From NCBI RefSeq assembly GCF_022605725.1, contig NC_065553.1:3224001-3288000 (forward strand): a stretch of DNA of 64,000 nucleotides, in the 5' to 3' direction. Within the stretch, counting starts at the first letter, position 1; the number at the start of each line of letters is the position of its first letter. The notes under the pieces were generated by a model that saw nothing but the letters and a program-made list of their open reading frames with translations, did not search any database and was not told the origin of the DNA. Positions 13,554 to 23,200 of this stretch are shown here, in pieces. The stretch is from Anthonomus grandis grandis (lineage: Eukaryota > Arthropoda > Insecta > Coleoptera > Curculionidae). A program made the position numbers and the translations under genes.

Positions 13554-13883
13554 TCTATATATATATATATAATATATATATATATATAGAGTATATCTTA
13601 GGTAAAGCACATTTACTTTCTGAAATAGGGTTTTTCACGAGCAATTGATAATTAACTGCTCTATTGTTTACAGCAAATATATGAACAACTGCAGTTCAAC
13701 TAAACCGAAACGAGTCTCTCTAATTTTGTCAAAAAAAAATTAAACACGATCTAAAGTATGAAAAAAATGATTTAGGAATGTACTAAATAATTAATAAGTT
13801 GTACTGGTTGTTTCAGGAAATCTCTACGATTTGTTCAGTCGGCCGGAGAGACCACACCACTTCTGTCTAATAATCAGCAGTAA
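1..13883 (+). CDS. Gene X, 3' part of an unrecognised host gene (three exons, partial at left edge)
   Basis: Exons 1-269, 7902-7991 and 13817-13883 join with consistent phase (phase 2 at both junctions) and give 141 visible C-terminal residues. The frame is open to the first base, so the ATG at 7 is probably internal. The first exon is Ser/Arg-rich and clearly more GC-rich than its surroundings. The second gives a hydrophobic stretch (residues include SLPAALLKLFSIGLA). The third gives KSLRFVQSAGETTPLLSNNQQ's end and a stop. ETTPLL fits the acidic dileucine pattern [DE]xxxL[LI] used for endosomal or lysosomal sorting of membrane proteins; that role is inference. Introns of 7.6 kb and 5.8 kb hold hAT, Tc1 and LINE insertions. 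The gene faces STEEP1 tail to tail. I do not recognise the family. Confidence 0.6.
378..1094. mobile_element. TTAA-flanked MITE, 717 bp
   Basis: Terminal inverted repeats at about 378-400 and 1073-1094 share GATATTTTAGCGAGTAAGCG with one or two mismatches (the right copy reads CGCTTACTCGCTAAAATATG). Weaker similarity extends about 60 bp further in, including the sequences around GCTCGAATGA. A TTAA lies directly outside each end (374-377, 1095-1098), as expected of piggyBac-type insertion. No coding content. It sits in intron 1 of gene X. The TIR does not start with CCC, so the superfamily is not certain. Confidence 0.7.
1274..2240. mobile_element. PIF/Harbinger-like non-autonomous element inside hAT-1
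   Basis: TIRs starting GGGCCGTATTTT(T/C)GAAACCAT at 1274 and inverted to 2240, with a 3-bp duplication CTG (1271-1273, 2241-2243). Three-base duplications suit Harbinger. An internal stretch at 1558-1689 encodes an N-terminal transposase-like piece ending FLDPFEMYADA, which resembles the start of Harbinger transposases. Both subterminal regions carry repeated imperfect palindromes of the TTCGCATGCGAA type (about 1307-1390 and 2128-2210). It cannot move by itself. Confidence 0.65.
2526..4067 (+). mobile_element. Intact-looking Tc1 transposon with IR/DR ends, 1542 bp
   Basis: The outer TIRs begin CACTATCGGACAAAAGTAGA and are 25 bp long and identical at both ends (2526-2550, 4043-4067), flanked by TA duplications (2524-2525, 4068-4069). 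A second copy of the motif lies inside each end (about 2704-2721 and 3870-3889), giving the inverted-repeat/direct-repeat layout known from Sleeping Beauty-type Tc1 elements. It encloses one uninterrupted 337-residue transposase ORF and is inserted in the hAT-1 element. Confidence 0.93.
2805..3818 (+). CDS. Tc1 transposase, DD34E, apparently intact
   Basis: 337 residues, the usual length for Tc1 transposases, which cut and paste the element at TA sites in the nucleus. The N-terminal paired-like DNA-binding region has two helix-turn-helix parts (about residues 10-50 and 68-108) joined by a GRPRK AT-hook-like motif (59-63). The catalytic triad is visible: D151 (FTDESKF), D241 (LQDNDPKH) and E276 (LNPIENLW), with exactly 34 residues between the last two. 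The glycine-rich box (HGGGSCMVWGCFSG) is present. No stop or frameshift is seen. Start chosen at the first ATG, which gives the usual short basic lead (MPRGRYLSED). Confidence 0.93.
   Translation: MPRGRYLSEDLRRKIVDAHKSGIRQVDISKTLNLHKSVVSKTISNFKTRNSTKSIKKSGRPRKTTKHMEMMIKRIAQSDPHKSANKILSELPGGNVSSKTIQRRLREGGLFSRRAAKKPFISKKNQKARLNFAQKYLHWTTNDWKKVLFTDESKFNLFGSDGISWVHRPQGKRFDPRYTQPTVKHGGGSCMVWGCFSGFGTGPLHIIEGIMDRFVYLDILQNVMLPFAEDNLPLTWIFLQDNDPKHKSKVVKDWFLSENIRVMDFPAQSPDLNPIENLWEELDRRVRQHQISNKNDLMKVLQDSWNSIGEETIMKLLESMPNRCREVIANKGYSTYY
4090..6272 (-). pseudogene. hAT-1 transposase (ZMYM1-like, TTF zinc finger + DUF4371 + hAT dimerisation), broken
   Basis: Read on the minus strand. A TTF-type zinc-finger region (about 6130-5850; FCFPCLLFGGDKSW and the HESSRNHL end) comes first. 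A DUF4371-like core follows (5690-5430, with ISVIADETTDVSAKSQM; then 5420-5040, with QSYDGAAVMSGRNTGVQARI and HCYAHQLNLIM). Last is the hATC dimerisation region (4400-4260, with TIPMSTAEAERSFSTLKRIK). Frames change near 5710, 5423, 5025 and 4800, so at least four lesions inactivate it. The family is the hAT group related to ZMYM1-like proteins. Its 3' end abuts the Tc1 insertion. Confidence 0.85.
6701..7342. other. Intronic sequence, no gene identified
   Basis: Intron 1 of gene X to the right of hAT-1. A minus-strand open stretch (7314-7108) ends in an acidic tail (EDAESDDLDDLEEENIDPDSD minus its last residues). It matches nothing I recognise and has no convincing splice signals, so I do not call it a gene. 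Confidence 0.3.
7343..7540 (-). pseudogene. 3' terminal scrap of a mariner-like transposon
   Basis: On the minus strand the end of a mariner-type transposase is readable: VTEQWLHRANRCVEVNGDNF followed by EQLI and a stop. This matches the conserved end (W-hRy..C...NG.HFE) of insect DD(41)D-like transposases. The next 150 bp are AT-rich 3' UTR. The catalytic domain and ends are missing. Confidence 0.55.
7902..7991 (+). CDS. Gene X internal exon, 90 bp
   Basis: A pyrimidine run (ttattccttttctgcttttt) precedes three closely spaced AGs. Only the third (7900-7901) gives an open frame in phase 2. The exon closes at the consensus donor AACAG|gtaggt, again in phase 2. Encodes a mostly hydrophobic 30-residue segment ending SGQKIDN. 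The two skipped AGs are the main doubt. Confidence 0.5.
7992..8879. other. Intron 2 of gene X, nothing recognisable
   Basis: AT-rich sequence with many stops. The open stretch at 8462-8701 has no recognisable motif, no good context and biased composition, and is left uncalled. Confidence 0.3.
8880..9560 (+). pseudogene. Degenerate LINE reverse transcriptase fragment
   Basis: Shifting plus-strand frames give the ordered RT motifs of a non-LTR element: SDGLAFFDCF, then FRSISIFTLSKIVE (the YRPISLL.TLSKI.E box), then KVFDCIHHAVLLPLLNKY (the KAFD box), then FADEMRLYYG at about 9452 (the YADD box, third D replaced by E). Several frameshifts and stops. Jockey/R1-like by motif spacing; clade uncertain. 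It lies in intron 2 of gene X. Confidence 0.55.
9880..10110 (-). pseudogene. Degenerate LINE RT fragment, minus strand
   Basis: The minus strand shows pieces in shifting frames: PIHKKGQKTECKNYQG, then VTATIGRLYELIKNK. These correspond to the RT block 'KKG.k..C.NYrgIsvt.t..rlY..il'. Opposite orientation to the fragment on its left, so a separate insertion. Confidence 0.4.
10642..12129 (-). pseudogene. LINE-A reverse transcriptase region (495 codons open)
   Basis: Carries the ordered RT motifs: KKGPGPDGFPSFFLK, NYRPISLLSHFGKLFE, YTDFSKAFDKVHH, SGVPQGSHLGPILF and YLAYADDLKIF (the YADD catalytic box). A normal C-terminal region follows (YADDLK... to VQRKFVNIV). It is open to its stop, but the upstream frame is shifted near 12245, so EN and RT are no longer joined. 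The frame really extends upstream of the first ATG (VNNIDINDIKSAL). Function in an intact copy: copying LINE RNA at the nicked target (target-primed reverse transcription). Confidence 0.85.
12207..13480 (-). pseudogene. LINE-A AP-endonuclease domain
   Basis: Reads from YYQNTRGLRTK through SITESWLNPN (the catalytic TETWL-type motif), GGGVLLAIR, LIMGDFNLPNLIW (GDFN box) and PEDSHHMSLDI (the SDHh-type box). These are the APE-type endonuclease motifs of CR1/Jockey-like LINEs. The ORF terminates after a frameshift; the true protein would continue into the RT frame. Confidence 0.85.
13502..13595. repeat. (TA)n microsatellite with palindromic centre
   Basis: About 90 bp of TA repeats. The right part is a perfect inverted repeat from TATACTCTATATATATATAT (13549) to its complement ending at 13595. 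Its left part is the target duplication of LINE-A. Confidence 0.85.
13817..13883 (+). CDS. Gene X terminal exon with ETTPLL tail
   Basis: Acceptor ggttgtttcag|GAAATC. Read in phase 2 it gives 21 further residues ending TTPLLSNNQQ and a TAA at 13881-13883. An AATAAA lies 167 bp downstream. The clean acceptor, matching phase and early stop support a true last exon. Confidence 0.55.
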
Positions 13884-14049
13884 CGATTTAGTGAAATATA
13901 CGGACAGTTGAGTCGCCCGCGTACCATATTTAGTCTCTTGTACATATAATTTTGCTTAAAATAAGTGAAATAGTAAAAATATTTTTGCCATAAATTTAGT
14001 TATTGAATTAATGAGAAAATGGTGATTCCATCTAGCCTTAGGTGCGTTT

Positions 14050-14055
14050 AATAAA
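14050..14055 (+). promoter_or_regulatory. Poly(A) signal AATAAA for gene X
   Basis: AATAAA 167 bp after the gene X stop codon and about 100 bp before the STEEP1 stop on the other strand. Position fits; there is no direct evidence of use. Confidence 0.45.
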
Positions 14056-14156
14056 GACTTGTTTTTAATACAGGTGGATTGATATATGAAACAAGTTGTT
14101 TTTTCGTATTACTTTAATGACATGTGTACATATATAGATAATAATATACAATTAAC

Positions 14157-14297
14157 TTATTTGTCTATTAAAGTCCCTCGCACTTTTTTAATCTCCTGCG
14201 ATTTTCCTTGTTCCAGTTTCCTTTTATTCATGCCCTTCCGTTCCAGTTGTTTTTCGATAATTCTCGCGTTGTTCGCGTAACTGTCTGCCACTTCTCG
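14157..14297 (-). CDS. STEEP1: STEEP1 exon 4 (terminal)
   Basis: Acceptor atatttttttag|CGAGAAG, 46 codons (REVADSYANNARIIEKQLER onward) and a TAA at 14159-14157. A variant poly(A) signal ATTAAA lies downstream on the minus strand (14118-14113). It is 14.1 kb from exon 3. Confidence 0.95.
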   Translation of the reverse strand, partial: REVADSYANNARIIEKQLERKGMNKRKLEQGKSQEIKKVRGTLIDK

Positions 14298-17200
14298 CTA
14301 AAAAAATATAATACAATTTTACTTAATGCCATTCAGTTTCTCGTTAATCATGACATTTATTTGTCCAAGTATAAATTCATTTGAACAATTGTTAGTTCCA
14401 ACTTCGTAATCACGTGTAATATACATCTCAATATTGAATTAATTAGTAAAAGAATGGTTCATCGGGATCTTAAAATGAAAAACAGAAGTGAAGGTGGTAT
14501 CTGTCGACACGAGTTTCTGCTTTTTTGGCTTCTTCAGGGCAGAGCAACCAAAAAACCAAAGAAAAGAAAAAGGAAAAATAAATTTAAGGGATCAGGAATG
14601 GGAGTGAATAACAACAATTTGTGTAATAGTGCTTCCGGTTTTGTAGGAAAAATACAGCATCCTCATTAACCCGAGTCAATATAGTTTTGAAGCACGAAAA
14701 GTGAAATAATAAAAGGATAGGTTCATCAGGATACTCCATAAGACGGGAAGCAGCAGAAGTTGACAGGCAGTTACCACCTTTACTTCTTTTGCTTCTACTT
14801 CAATTAATCAAATCAAGATTATCAATTCGAATCCATCTAAAAAATTAGTTTAGTGTGCAGTATTTATACGAGTATGTACTCGTATGTACAGGGTGACTAA
14901 ATTTAGACACTTTTCTAGGTTATTTCGGTTATATTAGAGATAGAGCCTTGCGGTTTTCGCATTACTGTACTACTTTATTATGATATGAAATATGCCATTG
15001 TCAAAAATTTGACAGCTGCCATAGTCACAAGGACACGGAGTAGCTCCATTTATGAGTTTATGCAATAGATTGTATCTGCCTTTGCTTAAGTAATCATTGT
15101 AGTGAAATATCTGTATCAGTACTGCCTTGTCTCTTGGAGAATAAACTTGATCTTTAAAAGCGAAATATTTCAAAAATGTTCGCGAAAATTCCGGTACAAC
15201 TTAAAACTAATTGACATATTTATGTCTCATAATATCCTATAATAAGCAAAACTCGTTTTTGAAATACAACAATAACTTTAAAGATCATCATCACGATTGT
15301 ATGACGTTGAATTTAAAATCAGAATTTCTTGTCGCCCAGCAACTTCGAAATTCTGATTTTATTTTTCTACGAATTTTATTCGTGGCCGCAGATACGAGGG
15401 CCAAATAATATACGATACTCAATAATAATTTGTCTAAATGAAGCCACTATGCTAATGCTATTAGTCGTAAGTTAATTCTATTAGGCGGTTCGCTACAAAA
15501 TTAATTTTAAAACGTGACAAGCGACATTCTTATTAAATTAACAAGAATAACTGAAATTACACCGCAAGAAAACTCCACCAACTCATTGAAGGCAAAGAAA
15601 CCAGAACAATTAGGCAAAGAACACGGAATTTGATGTAGATCAAATTCCAACCAACCATGTTGCCGAAAGAACTCCCAGGCAAGCAGCTCAGTAAGTGCTA
15701 TGAGAATATCTTAATATATATTTAAAAACAAATCGACAATCTGTTCCTATGGGCTGTAAAATGATAGGTTTCTATTATGTTCCAAAAAATTACGTTTTTG
15801 ATGCCATTCCGGTTAAAAAAAGACAACAGTTATAATATTGTAAATATTGTCGGTAGGCATATAAGGTCGAATTTATGAGTGTTCACGCGCTCCTAAATTG
15901 TCAAGGCGGAATAGACCATATTATTAAAATAAAGATAACCGAAGGTGTTGGTTCTATAAAAGATGGACGTAGTGAACATAAAAATAGACCAAATGCACTA
16001 AGCACTGACCAAAAACAATCGGTGAGAAATCATACAGGATGTCATTGAAATGGTGTAAAAAAATCGGTAATAGTATTATATAGGGGTATATAGTACTTTA
16101 GGGTGATTTTTTGAAAACAACATACTTTTTCCTCCATCAAAGGTTACACATTGCCCAGAACGATGGTTTTTGAGAAGATTGACGGTAAAGAGTTTGCTCT
16201 GATGGGTTGCTAACTGGTTAACCAACATAAACTTATGAAAGTTATGGCGTTTCAAAAGTAATTAAGTAGTTATTAAATAATTAATTGAAATACCAAAAAA
16301 TATCCAGAGCCACTATAGCAGAGAAAATAACATGAACAAAATGGGCGGATATAAACGATTTTTATGATCTGTGATGTCAAAACCAAAACATTATTCCTGT
16401 TTGTACAAACAAATGCAATTTTTTACTTGAATACAATATCCGCTTTAAATTGTTCGAAACATAAAAGTGTGACGAGTCAAACATCAAGCTTGATATTGCC
16501 AAAGAAGTTGCAAGAACAATTTGTGGTGCATATTCCTTGACTTCCAACAGAGGCTGTAGCTGTTTTGGCCAATATTCCACCATTGGAAGAATTTCTAGTT
16601 TTTAAGGCGCTGGATACATCGAAACAAAAGTTATTCCTTCTGACCAAAACTATCTAAAAGTGTCACTCGCGAGCTTATCCCTGATATAAGACAGCCAAAA
16701 CTTATCATTTGTACTTAATCGCAAAATTATAGAAATGCTAACTGGTCGATTTGCTTACACCACAAAAGGATTGGAGTAGTTCTAATTTACACATGTATCT
16801 TATTTTTAAAGTATGAGTTTTGAAATAATGATTATTAAACTGGCAAAATAAAGTAGGCAAGAATAAAAAATATTTCTTTTTGGAAGGCATTCACTTGTCC
16901 CTTCAAAACTTTAGGCGGGTACGTGTGGTACCTTCTTGCTTTATTTCTTTTTTTACTGAAACTACACAAACAGCGTCAAAAAATACTACAAACATATGTG
17001 TTATCAGTTTTGACTTACAATAGGCCCAGCAATTTGATGCAGAAAAGGTTGGGATATTTTTAAGGAAAAAAATCAAGCCAAACGAAAAGCTGCGTCTGAC
17101 TATTTCAATTTCTTAAAGAAAAAAAAAAGGATGTAGATCATCTTGTTATAATCACGAATAACTGTCACTGTCCTGGACAAAACAAAAATTCGCCCCTTAT

Positions 17201-20200
17201 GGCATTTTGGTTACAACTAGTTAAAGAAAAAAAAACGGTTTAAAACAACATTTACCATCGAAGCGGGACATCATCTTAATTGAAAAAAAGGCATAAAAAA
17301 TGATAATAGAAAATAAACAAACTAGCACCGAATTCAATCTAAAATTAAATATATGGTGTTCCCAAACACGCTGTCCTCTAGAATATCAATCCTTATTGAC
17401 AATTCAAGAGCCTAGAGAATCAATGATTATGAATTCCTTAGATAGATTGATGAAAGGCTGAAGTCGGATGCTCATATTTAATAATCCTGTCAAAATACCT
17501 CGAGGATCTCGGCATTCATTTTGAATCAAAGACATGAATTCAATACCGATTTCAGTAAATCTGTACTCTGATCTAGTGTTGGGTTGCTATTTAGCAGTCT
17601 GCTACTTTTTCACTGCTATTTGGTTTAGTAGCAACTGCTATCTGCTATGAGTTTAAGAATCGCTGCTATTAAAATAGCAACTGAATTTTTTTACGCAGGC
17701 ACCTCGGCAGCTGATTGTCTCGTGTCTCGTTGGTTGCAGCGGCACAGCGACAGCGGCACTAATATTTAGACTGCGACCTGCCACGAGTGCGATAGCCGTT
17801 GTGACGCGTGGACTGTTTACAGCTAGGACTAGCTATGTACGACATGTACAGGGTGTCCCATTTTGGGTACTTTTGCGGGGTATCTCCGTTATTTTTAATG
17901 TTAGCGTGATGCGGTTTTCGCGACAGTGTGCTACTTTTACGTGAAAATAACGATGCCGTTAACAAAAATTCCAAAGCCCTCTTAGTTTTTAAGATATAGG
18001 CCATTTTTGAAAATTCGACATTTTGGGACTCCCCTTGTATTTCGGTTATTCTTTAACTTATCGAGTATGTAAAAAAACAGTTTTATAGATTTTTTTCCGT
18101 AGAAGGCAGTGGCGTAGATTATTTTTTAAAAATATTTACTGTTTTTGAGTTATAAGCCAAAATTATGTTTTTTTTAATGGAACACCCTGTATAGTGCATA
18201 TAACTAATAAATTTGTCTTATTTTTACCTTTTCAAAAATATATAATGGTATGCACTTTTTTTTAAGAAACATACAAATAAATGACAATTTTCTAAAATTA
18301 AGGACATAAATTTATTAGACTGTGTTATATATGTTTATGTAGACTGTGACTGTGTTTGTTAGACTGTGTTATTATATTCACCAACCTTATGGAATTAACC
18401 CGGCATCGGCAACCAGCAACCCCTAGGTAGGTACCTTAATAGAGGGAGGAGATAGCTTTATGATTTAAATTAGAATAAGGACAAATTTAATAAAATACCT
18501 CGCTTTAAAGGTTTCATTCGACCAGGTGACATCGGTCATAGAAGTAATAAAATGCTAATTAAAAGACAAGCCAAAAACCAGAAAATAAAATATAATAATC
18601 TACTTTTGGTATTAATATATTAAATATGTAGGTAGTATTTCTAAATAAAATTATGACCTCTGGATCAACTTTTAACAATTTATTAAAATAACGTGAGGTG
18701 CACATTCGCCAAAAAAAAATATAGCTAATGCGCCAACCTTACAAACAGAGTCGCCCAAAAAAAGAGGCTTCATACGCCTGCGAGATAGGGCAAAAAAGGG
18801 CTTTTTTGGATAGATGAGATCTAAGAATCTAAAAGGTTTTTTGATATGGGGTTTTAAAATATTTGTTCAGAAAGGACAAAACTAGACTTCTGTAGTTTTA
18901 TTTTTTTTAATTAGGCCTAAAATCATATAAAAAACAATGCTTAAACATACAGAAAATTAAGGTAATTTTCAACGCTATATTTTAGCTGTTTAGAATTTAA
19001 ATTTCAAAAAATTGATTCTACAGATGTCTAGATTAATCCATTAACTAACAATTTTATAAAAAAATAATATTAAAAAAGCGCTAGTTTCTTAGATCTCATC
19101 TATCCAGAAAAGGCTTTCAATGCAGTTTTTACCGGCTAAATTCTAATATCGTTGAGTGATTGCTAATTGATATCGTTGATTGATAATCGATCGTACTAAA
19201 CGTCACCCCTTCTGTACTACTTTGAACCCTTCTGTACTATTTTTGAAATTTTCTTGGCTGAATTGGATTACGCTCTTAAGGCCGCTGCACAATTCATGCC
19301 CGGAAAAAATCTTGTTCAGATACCTATAGGAATATAAATCAACGTAAACAACAGGCAATATAGTAGGAATTTTTATGTTATTTAGGATTTTTTTTGGATC
19401 AACTTAATATGAAATAAAAAATACTTAAAAAAATGCAAAAATAAAAAACACTTTTTTTCTATATTTTAAGTTGAAATGAATTCGAGTTCAAACATAATTT
19501 TGAATGTCCCACTTAATTTTGCTGACGATAGTACATTGCTCATAAAAGGGGATTAAAAAAAAACTAAATATAATCAAATGCATAGGTAATATATTTATTT
19601 AAGTTAATCATCTTGATCTGCGGAATTAACAAGGGAAACTTGATGAAGGATATAGTAAATGCAAAGCCGCATTATCCATATACTCCGTAGAGGAAGCAAC
19701 TAAATTTGCGGGCTTTCGTTTTTTGGGTTTGCTCGTTTTAAACAGCCGCCTTTGTGGCTCTATATTCTTATTAGGGTGAGCAGTAGATTTAAATGGAATA
19801 TTTTTTATATTTATATATTTTATAGATTTGTTACACACATTATAGTTTTACACTGTATAAGAAATAAAAATAATATAATTTTTATTTAAATAATAAGGGT
19901 TTTTAAGGAAAAATGCGATATGCCTTAGTGCGAGAAAAAAAAAGTACCTACCTATCTATTATTTTTTTTTCTAAAGGGGCGTCTCATCAGTAGGAATTCC
20001 TATTAATGAAATATAGGTATAGGCCCCCAAAAGACGCTCCTAAAAACATTTTTCAAAAGACAAAATACTGTGCCAAAGAGTATGAAGGTAAATACCACAC
20101 TCTCAGAACAAAAATCGACGGGTCCGACTAGATTTTAAAAAAAATTGAAACCCCTTATAAGGTAGACATGTAGTAATAAAACAAAACATATTTTATTACT

Positions 20201-23200
20201 ACCAGGTATATCCGTAAAATAACTCAATAACGTGTCACCAGTATAATTGAATCTATCAAAATCAAAACAACCATTCCGTTCGGCTTCAAAAACCTAATAT
20301 CTAAATACAATCAATACAGGATAATATAAAGTGCAAGTACATATTTAAATGAATCGACGGGTCCACGGGGCGATCAGGCGACGCGACGGGGCGAAACAGT
20401 GCGCTCCATAGGAAAAGTTGTTACGTAGACACTTGTTGAAATAGCAGCTATTCTTGATTCGCATTAGCAAAAGGATTTGCTAATTGCTATACGAAAATAG
20501 CAGGTTCAGGTTTGTCCCAACACTACCCTGATCTTTACATCGGGTTAAAATTTATTTAAAAGACTTTGGTTAGGGATGTACGATCCAAATCGATTTTATT
20601 CAAAGATCGATCTATTCCCCCAAAAAATCGATTAAAATCGATCCTTTTCTTTCCAGGCAATCTTTTCGAGAATCGATCTAGTCTTTCAATTCTCTCAAAA
20701 AATCGAAGATCGATTCCTAAATTATCTTACAAGTTTATTAGTAAAAATAACAGAAACACAGTCATAGGAAAAATAAAGGAAAGGAAGCGCCAACTAACCG
20801 TGCATAATTTAGTTTTAATCTTACCATCCTCCGATAGATGGCGCTTTCAATTTTAAAGGAATTGGAAGCGGGGAATTTTTGCCTGGGAGACACATAATTG
20901 CAAATCTGCTTGAAGAGAAGTATACTGCTTTGTCCAATATCATTAAAAATGATCTTAAAAATGTGGAATTTCTATGTATGACATGCGATGTTTGGACCGA
21001 GACTATGTCAACAACTAGCTTCTTGGGAGTCACTGTTCATTATTTAGATAAAGAAAATAGTAGGTCTATTGGTATTGGTGTAAAAGAACTTAGTTCTAAT
21101 CATACTGCACAATATTTAAGCGAATGTTTGCAATTTTTTGGTAAAAATAAACACTTACCCTGCTTTGCACATACAGTAAATTTAGTTGCAACAAAAATTA
21201 CAGAAGATCCTGCTATAAAACAAATTATTGACAAAATAAAGTCTATAGTTACTTATTTTAAACAAAGTGTATCTGCTGCAGATCAACTAAGAGCAGCACA
21301 AAACTTTTAAAAAAAATTAAAACTTATTCAGTCGGTTTCAACCAGGTGGAATTCCACCTTCTACAGTGTGTCCCACATAAAGGTTAGCCACCCCTCTAAA
21401 ATTTTTGTTTCTTGACCAATTTTCAAAAACTTTTTTTTGTTGGACAGATGGTCAAAAATGGCACTTATGAGCCAAGTTCGAGATTTAGAAAAAGCAGGTC
21501 ATGGCCTACTGTATTCAAATTTGAAGTGCGAAAAATCGAGAAGTAGTATTAGCGATATTTATTTTTGGAAAATGGTACTGGATTATTGTTCAGGACCACT
21601 TAAAACATAAGTGTACCAAATTTCGTTATGATAGTATACAGGGTGTTGAAATAAATTGGAGTCAAATTTTAAAAAAGGCGTAACAACATTCTTAATTAAA
21701 TACGAATATTTTTTAAATTTTTGGCTAATTGGTATGCGTCTTGAGAACACAAAGGTTGGAAACATCCTTCAATAAACAACAATCGATCATATTATCATAC
21801 TATTTTGGGCTCAATTTGTTTGTTTTTTTATGAGTTTGTTTGTTAAATTCCAAAGATATGATTGTGTCTGGTTAAAAATTATTTTGTGAGAATTTTACCC
21901 AAGTATGCTATGAAAGAAAATGTTCCTGACAGTTTGTCAAAGCTTTCATGCATTTAGTTCATTTTGACTGCCTGTCGAACAATTATGGGTGATTATAATT
22001 TAAACAAAAGAGTTGAAGTAGTGCGGCTAGTTGGCGATGGAGTTAGAACATTTCGTGAAGCTGCGGCGGAATTTACCAGGAGATATCCTGGTAAAAACAT
22101 CCACCATTCAACAATAGCCAGAATAAACTACGGGTTTGATCAGTCTGGTTCAGTAGGCGGAGTACGTCCTCATTTACATCGTAATCGAGCAAATAATAAT
22201 AACCAAATAATTCTTGAATACTTTAATGCTAATCCGCAATCTAGCATTAGAGTTGCTAGTGCCAACTTAAATATTTCCAAAAATTGCATATGGAGGTGTT
22301 TAAAGAAAAATAACAAGAAGCTTGCTTTGGAACACGGGAATGAAGAACGCAGGATGGAATATTGTTTGTGGTTACAAGGCGAGTATTTGGCTAACCCTCC
22401 ATTTTTGAAAAATATTTTATACACCGATGAGGCAACATTTACTACAAACGGCATTGTGTCATCTCAAAATATTAGAATGTGGAGTTACGTAAATCCCCAT
22501 TGGGTGATACAATGTAAAAGGCAGTATTCGCAGAAAATTAACGTACGGTGCGGTATCTTGAACGAACGTATAATCGGGCCGTTTTTCTTTAATGAAAATC
22601 TAAATAGACTTAATTTTCTTCGATTCCTGGAAGGTGATTTTAGTGACGTAATCGATGATTTGCCGTTAGCCGAAACAAGAAACTTACACATACAATTTGA
22701 CACACGTTTATCTGCCTATCCACAATGCAGTGGTAGTGCGGAATTGGTTAAATCAGAATTAACCGAATCGATGGATAGGACGAAACAGTCCAATAATTCA
22801 GTGGCCAGCACGTTCCCCCGACCTTTCTCCCTTAGATTTTTTTCTTTGGGAAACCCTTAAAAACAAAGTGTACAAATCAAGACCGCAAACTCTACATGAT
22901 CTTTGTGAGCGCATTAGACAAGAGTGTAATGAAATAAGCAGGGTACAGTTAATAAGGAAGGGTAGTAAACAACAGAAGACGCATAGAAAAATGTATAAGA
23001 ATTAATGGAGGACATATTGAAGGAACTAATATTTAGTTTTGTGGCATTAATTTTTAAATTTGAGTGTTAGCAAAGATAAAATATTAGTAGTATTATTCTC
23101 TTTGGTGTTAGGTAATTCCTTAAGGTAATTATTTTCAGTTTTTGCTGCTTAGCCTACATTACATTATTAAGTGAAGCTAGTGAAGTATGAATTGCAACCT

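Larger units (their letters stand above)
17574..20525. mobile_element. Non-autonomous hAT-type element (hAT-3), 2952 bp
   Basis: Ten-base TIRs TAGTGTTGGG / CCCAACACTA with near-perfect 8-bp duplications CTCTGATC (17566-17573) and CCCTGATC (20526-20533). Both subterminal regions carry the motif TGCTATT or its complement AATAGCA many times (17586-17690 and 20443-20505), in inverted orientation, as expected for transposase-binding sites. No transposase is readable. Contains two smaller MITEs (17849-18189, 18801-19113). Confidence 0.72.

Noticed and set aside
13502..13595. Regular repeat considered as a CRISPR-like array
   Set aside because: Simple (TA)n microsatellite; no spacers. Nothing in the window resembles CRISPR, and the genome is eukaryotic.
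14086..14280. 64-codon plus-strand ORF
   Set aside because: It is the antisense of STEEP1 exon 4, whose protein match and splice sites are clear.
22170..22703. Two minus-strand ORFs of 94 and 72 codons
   Set aside because: Shadows of the mariner-like transposase on the plus strand.
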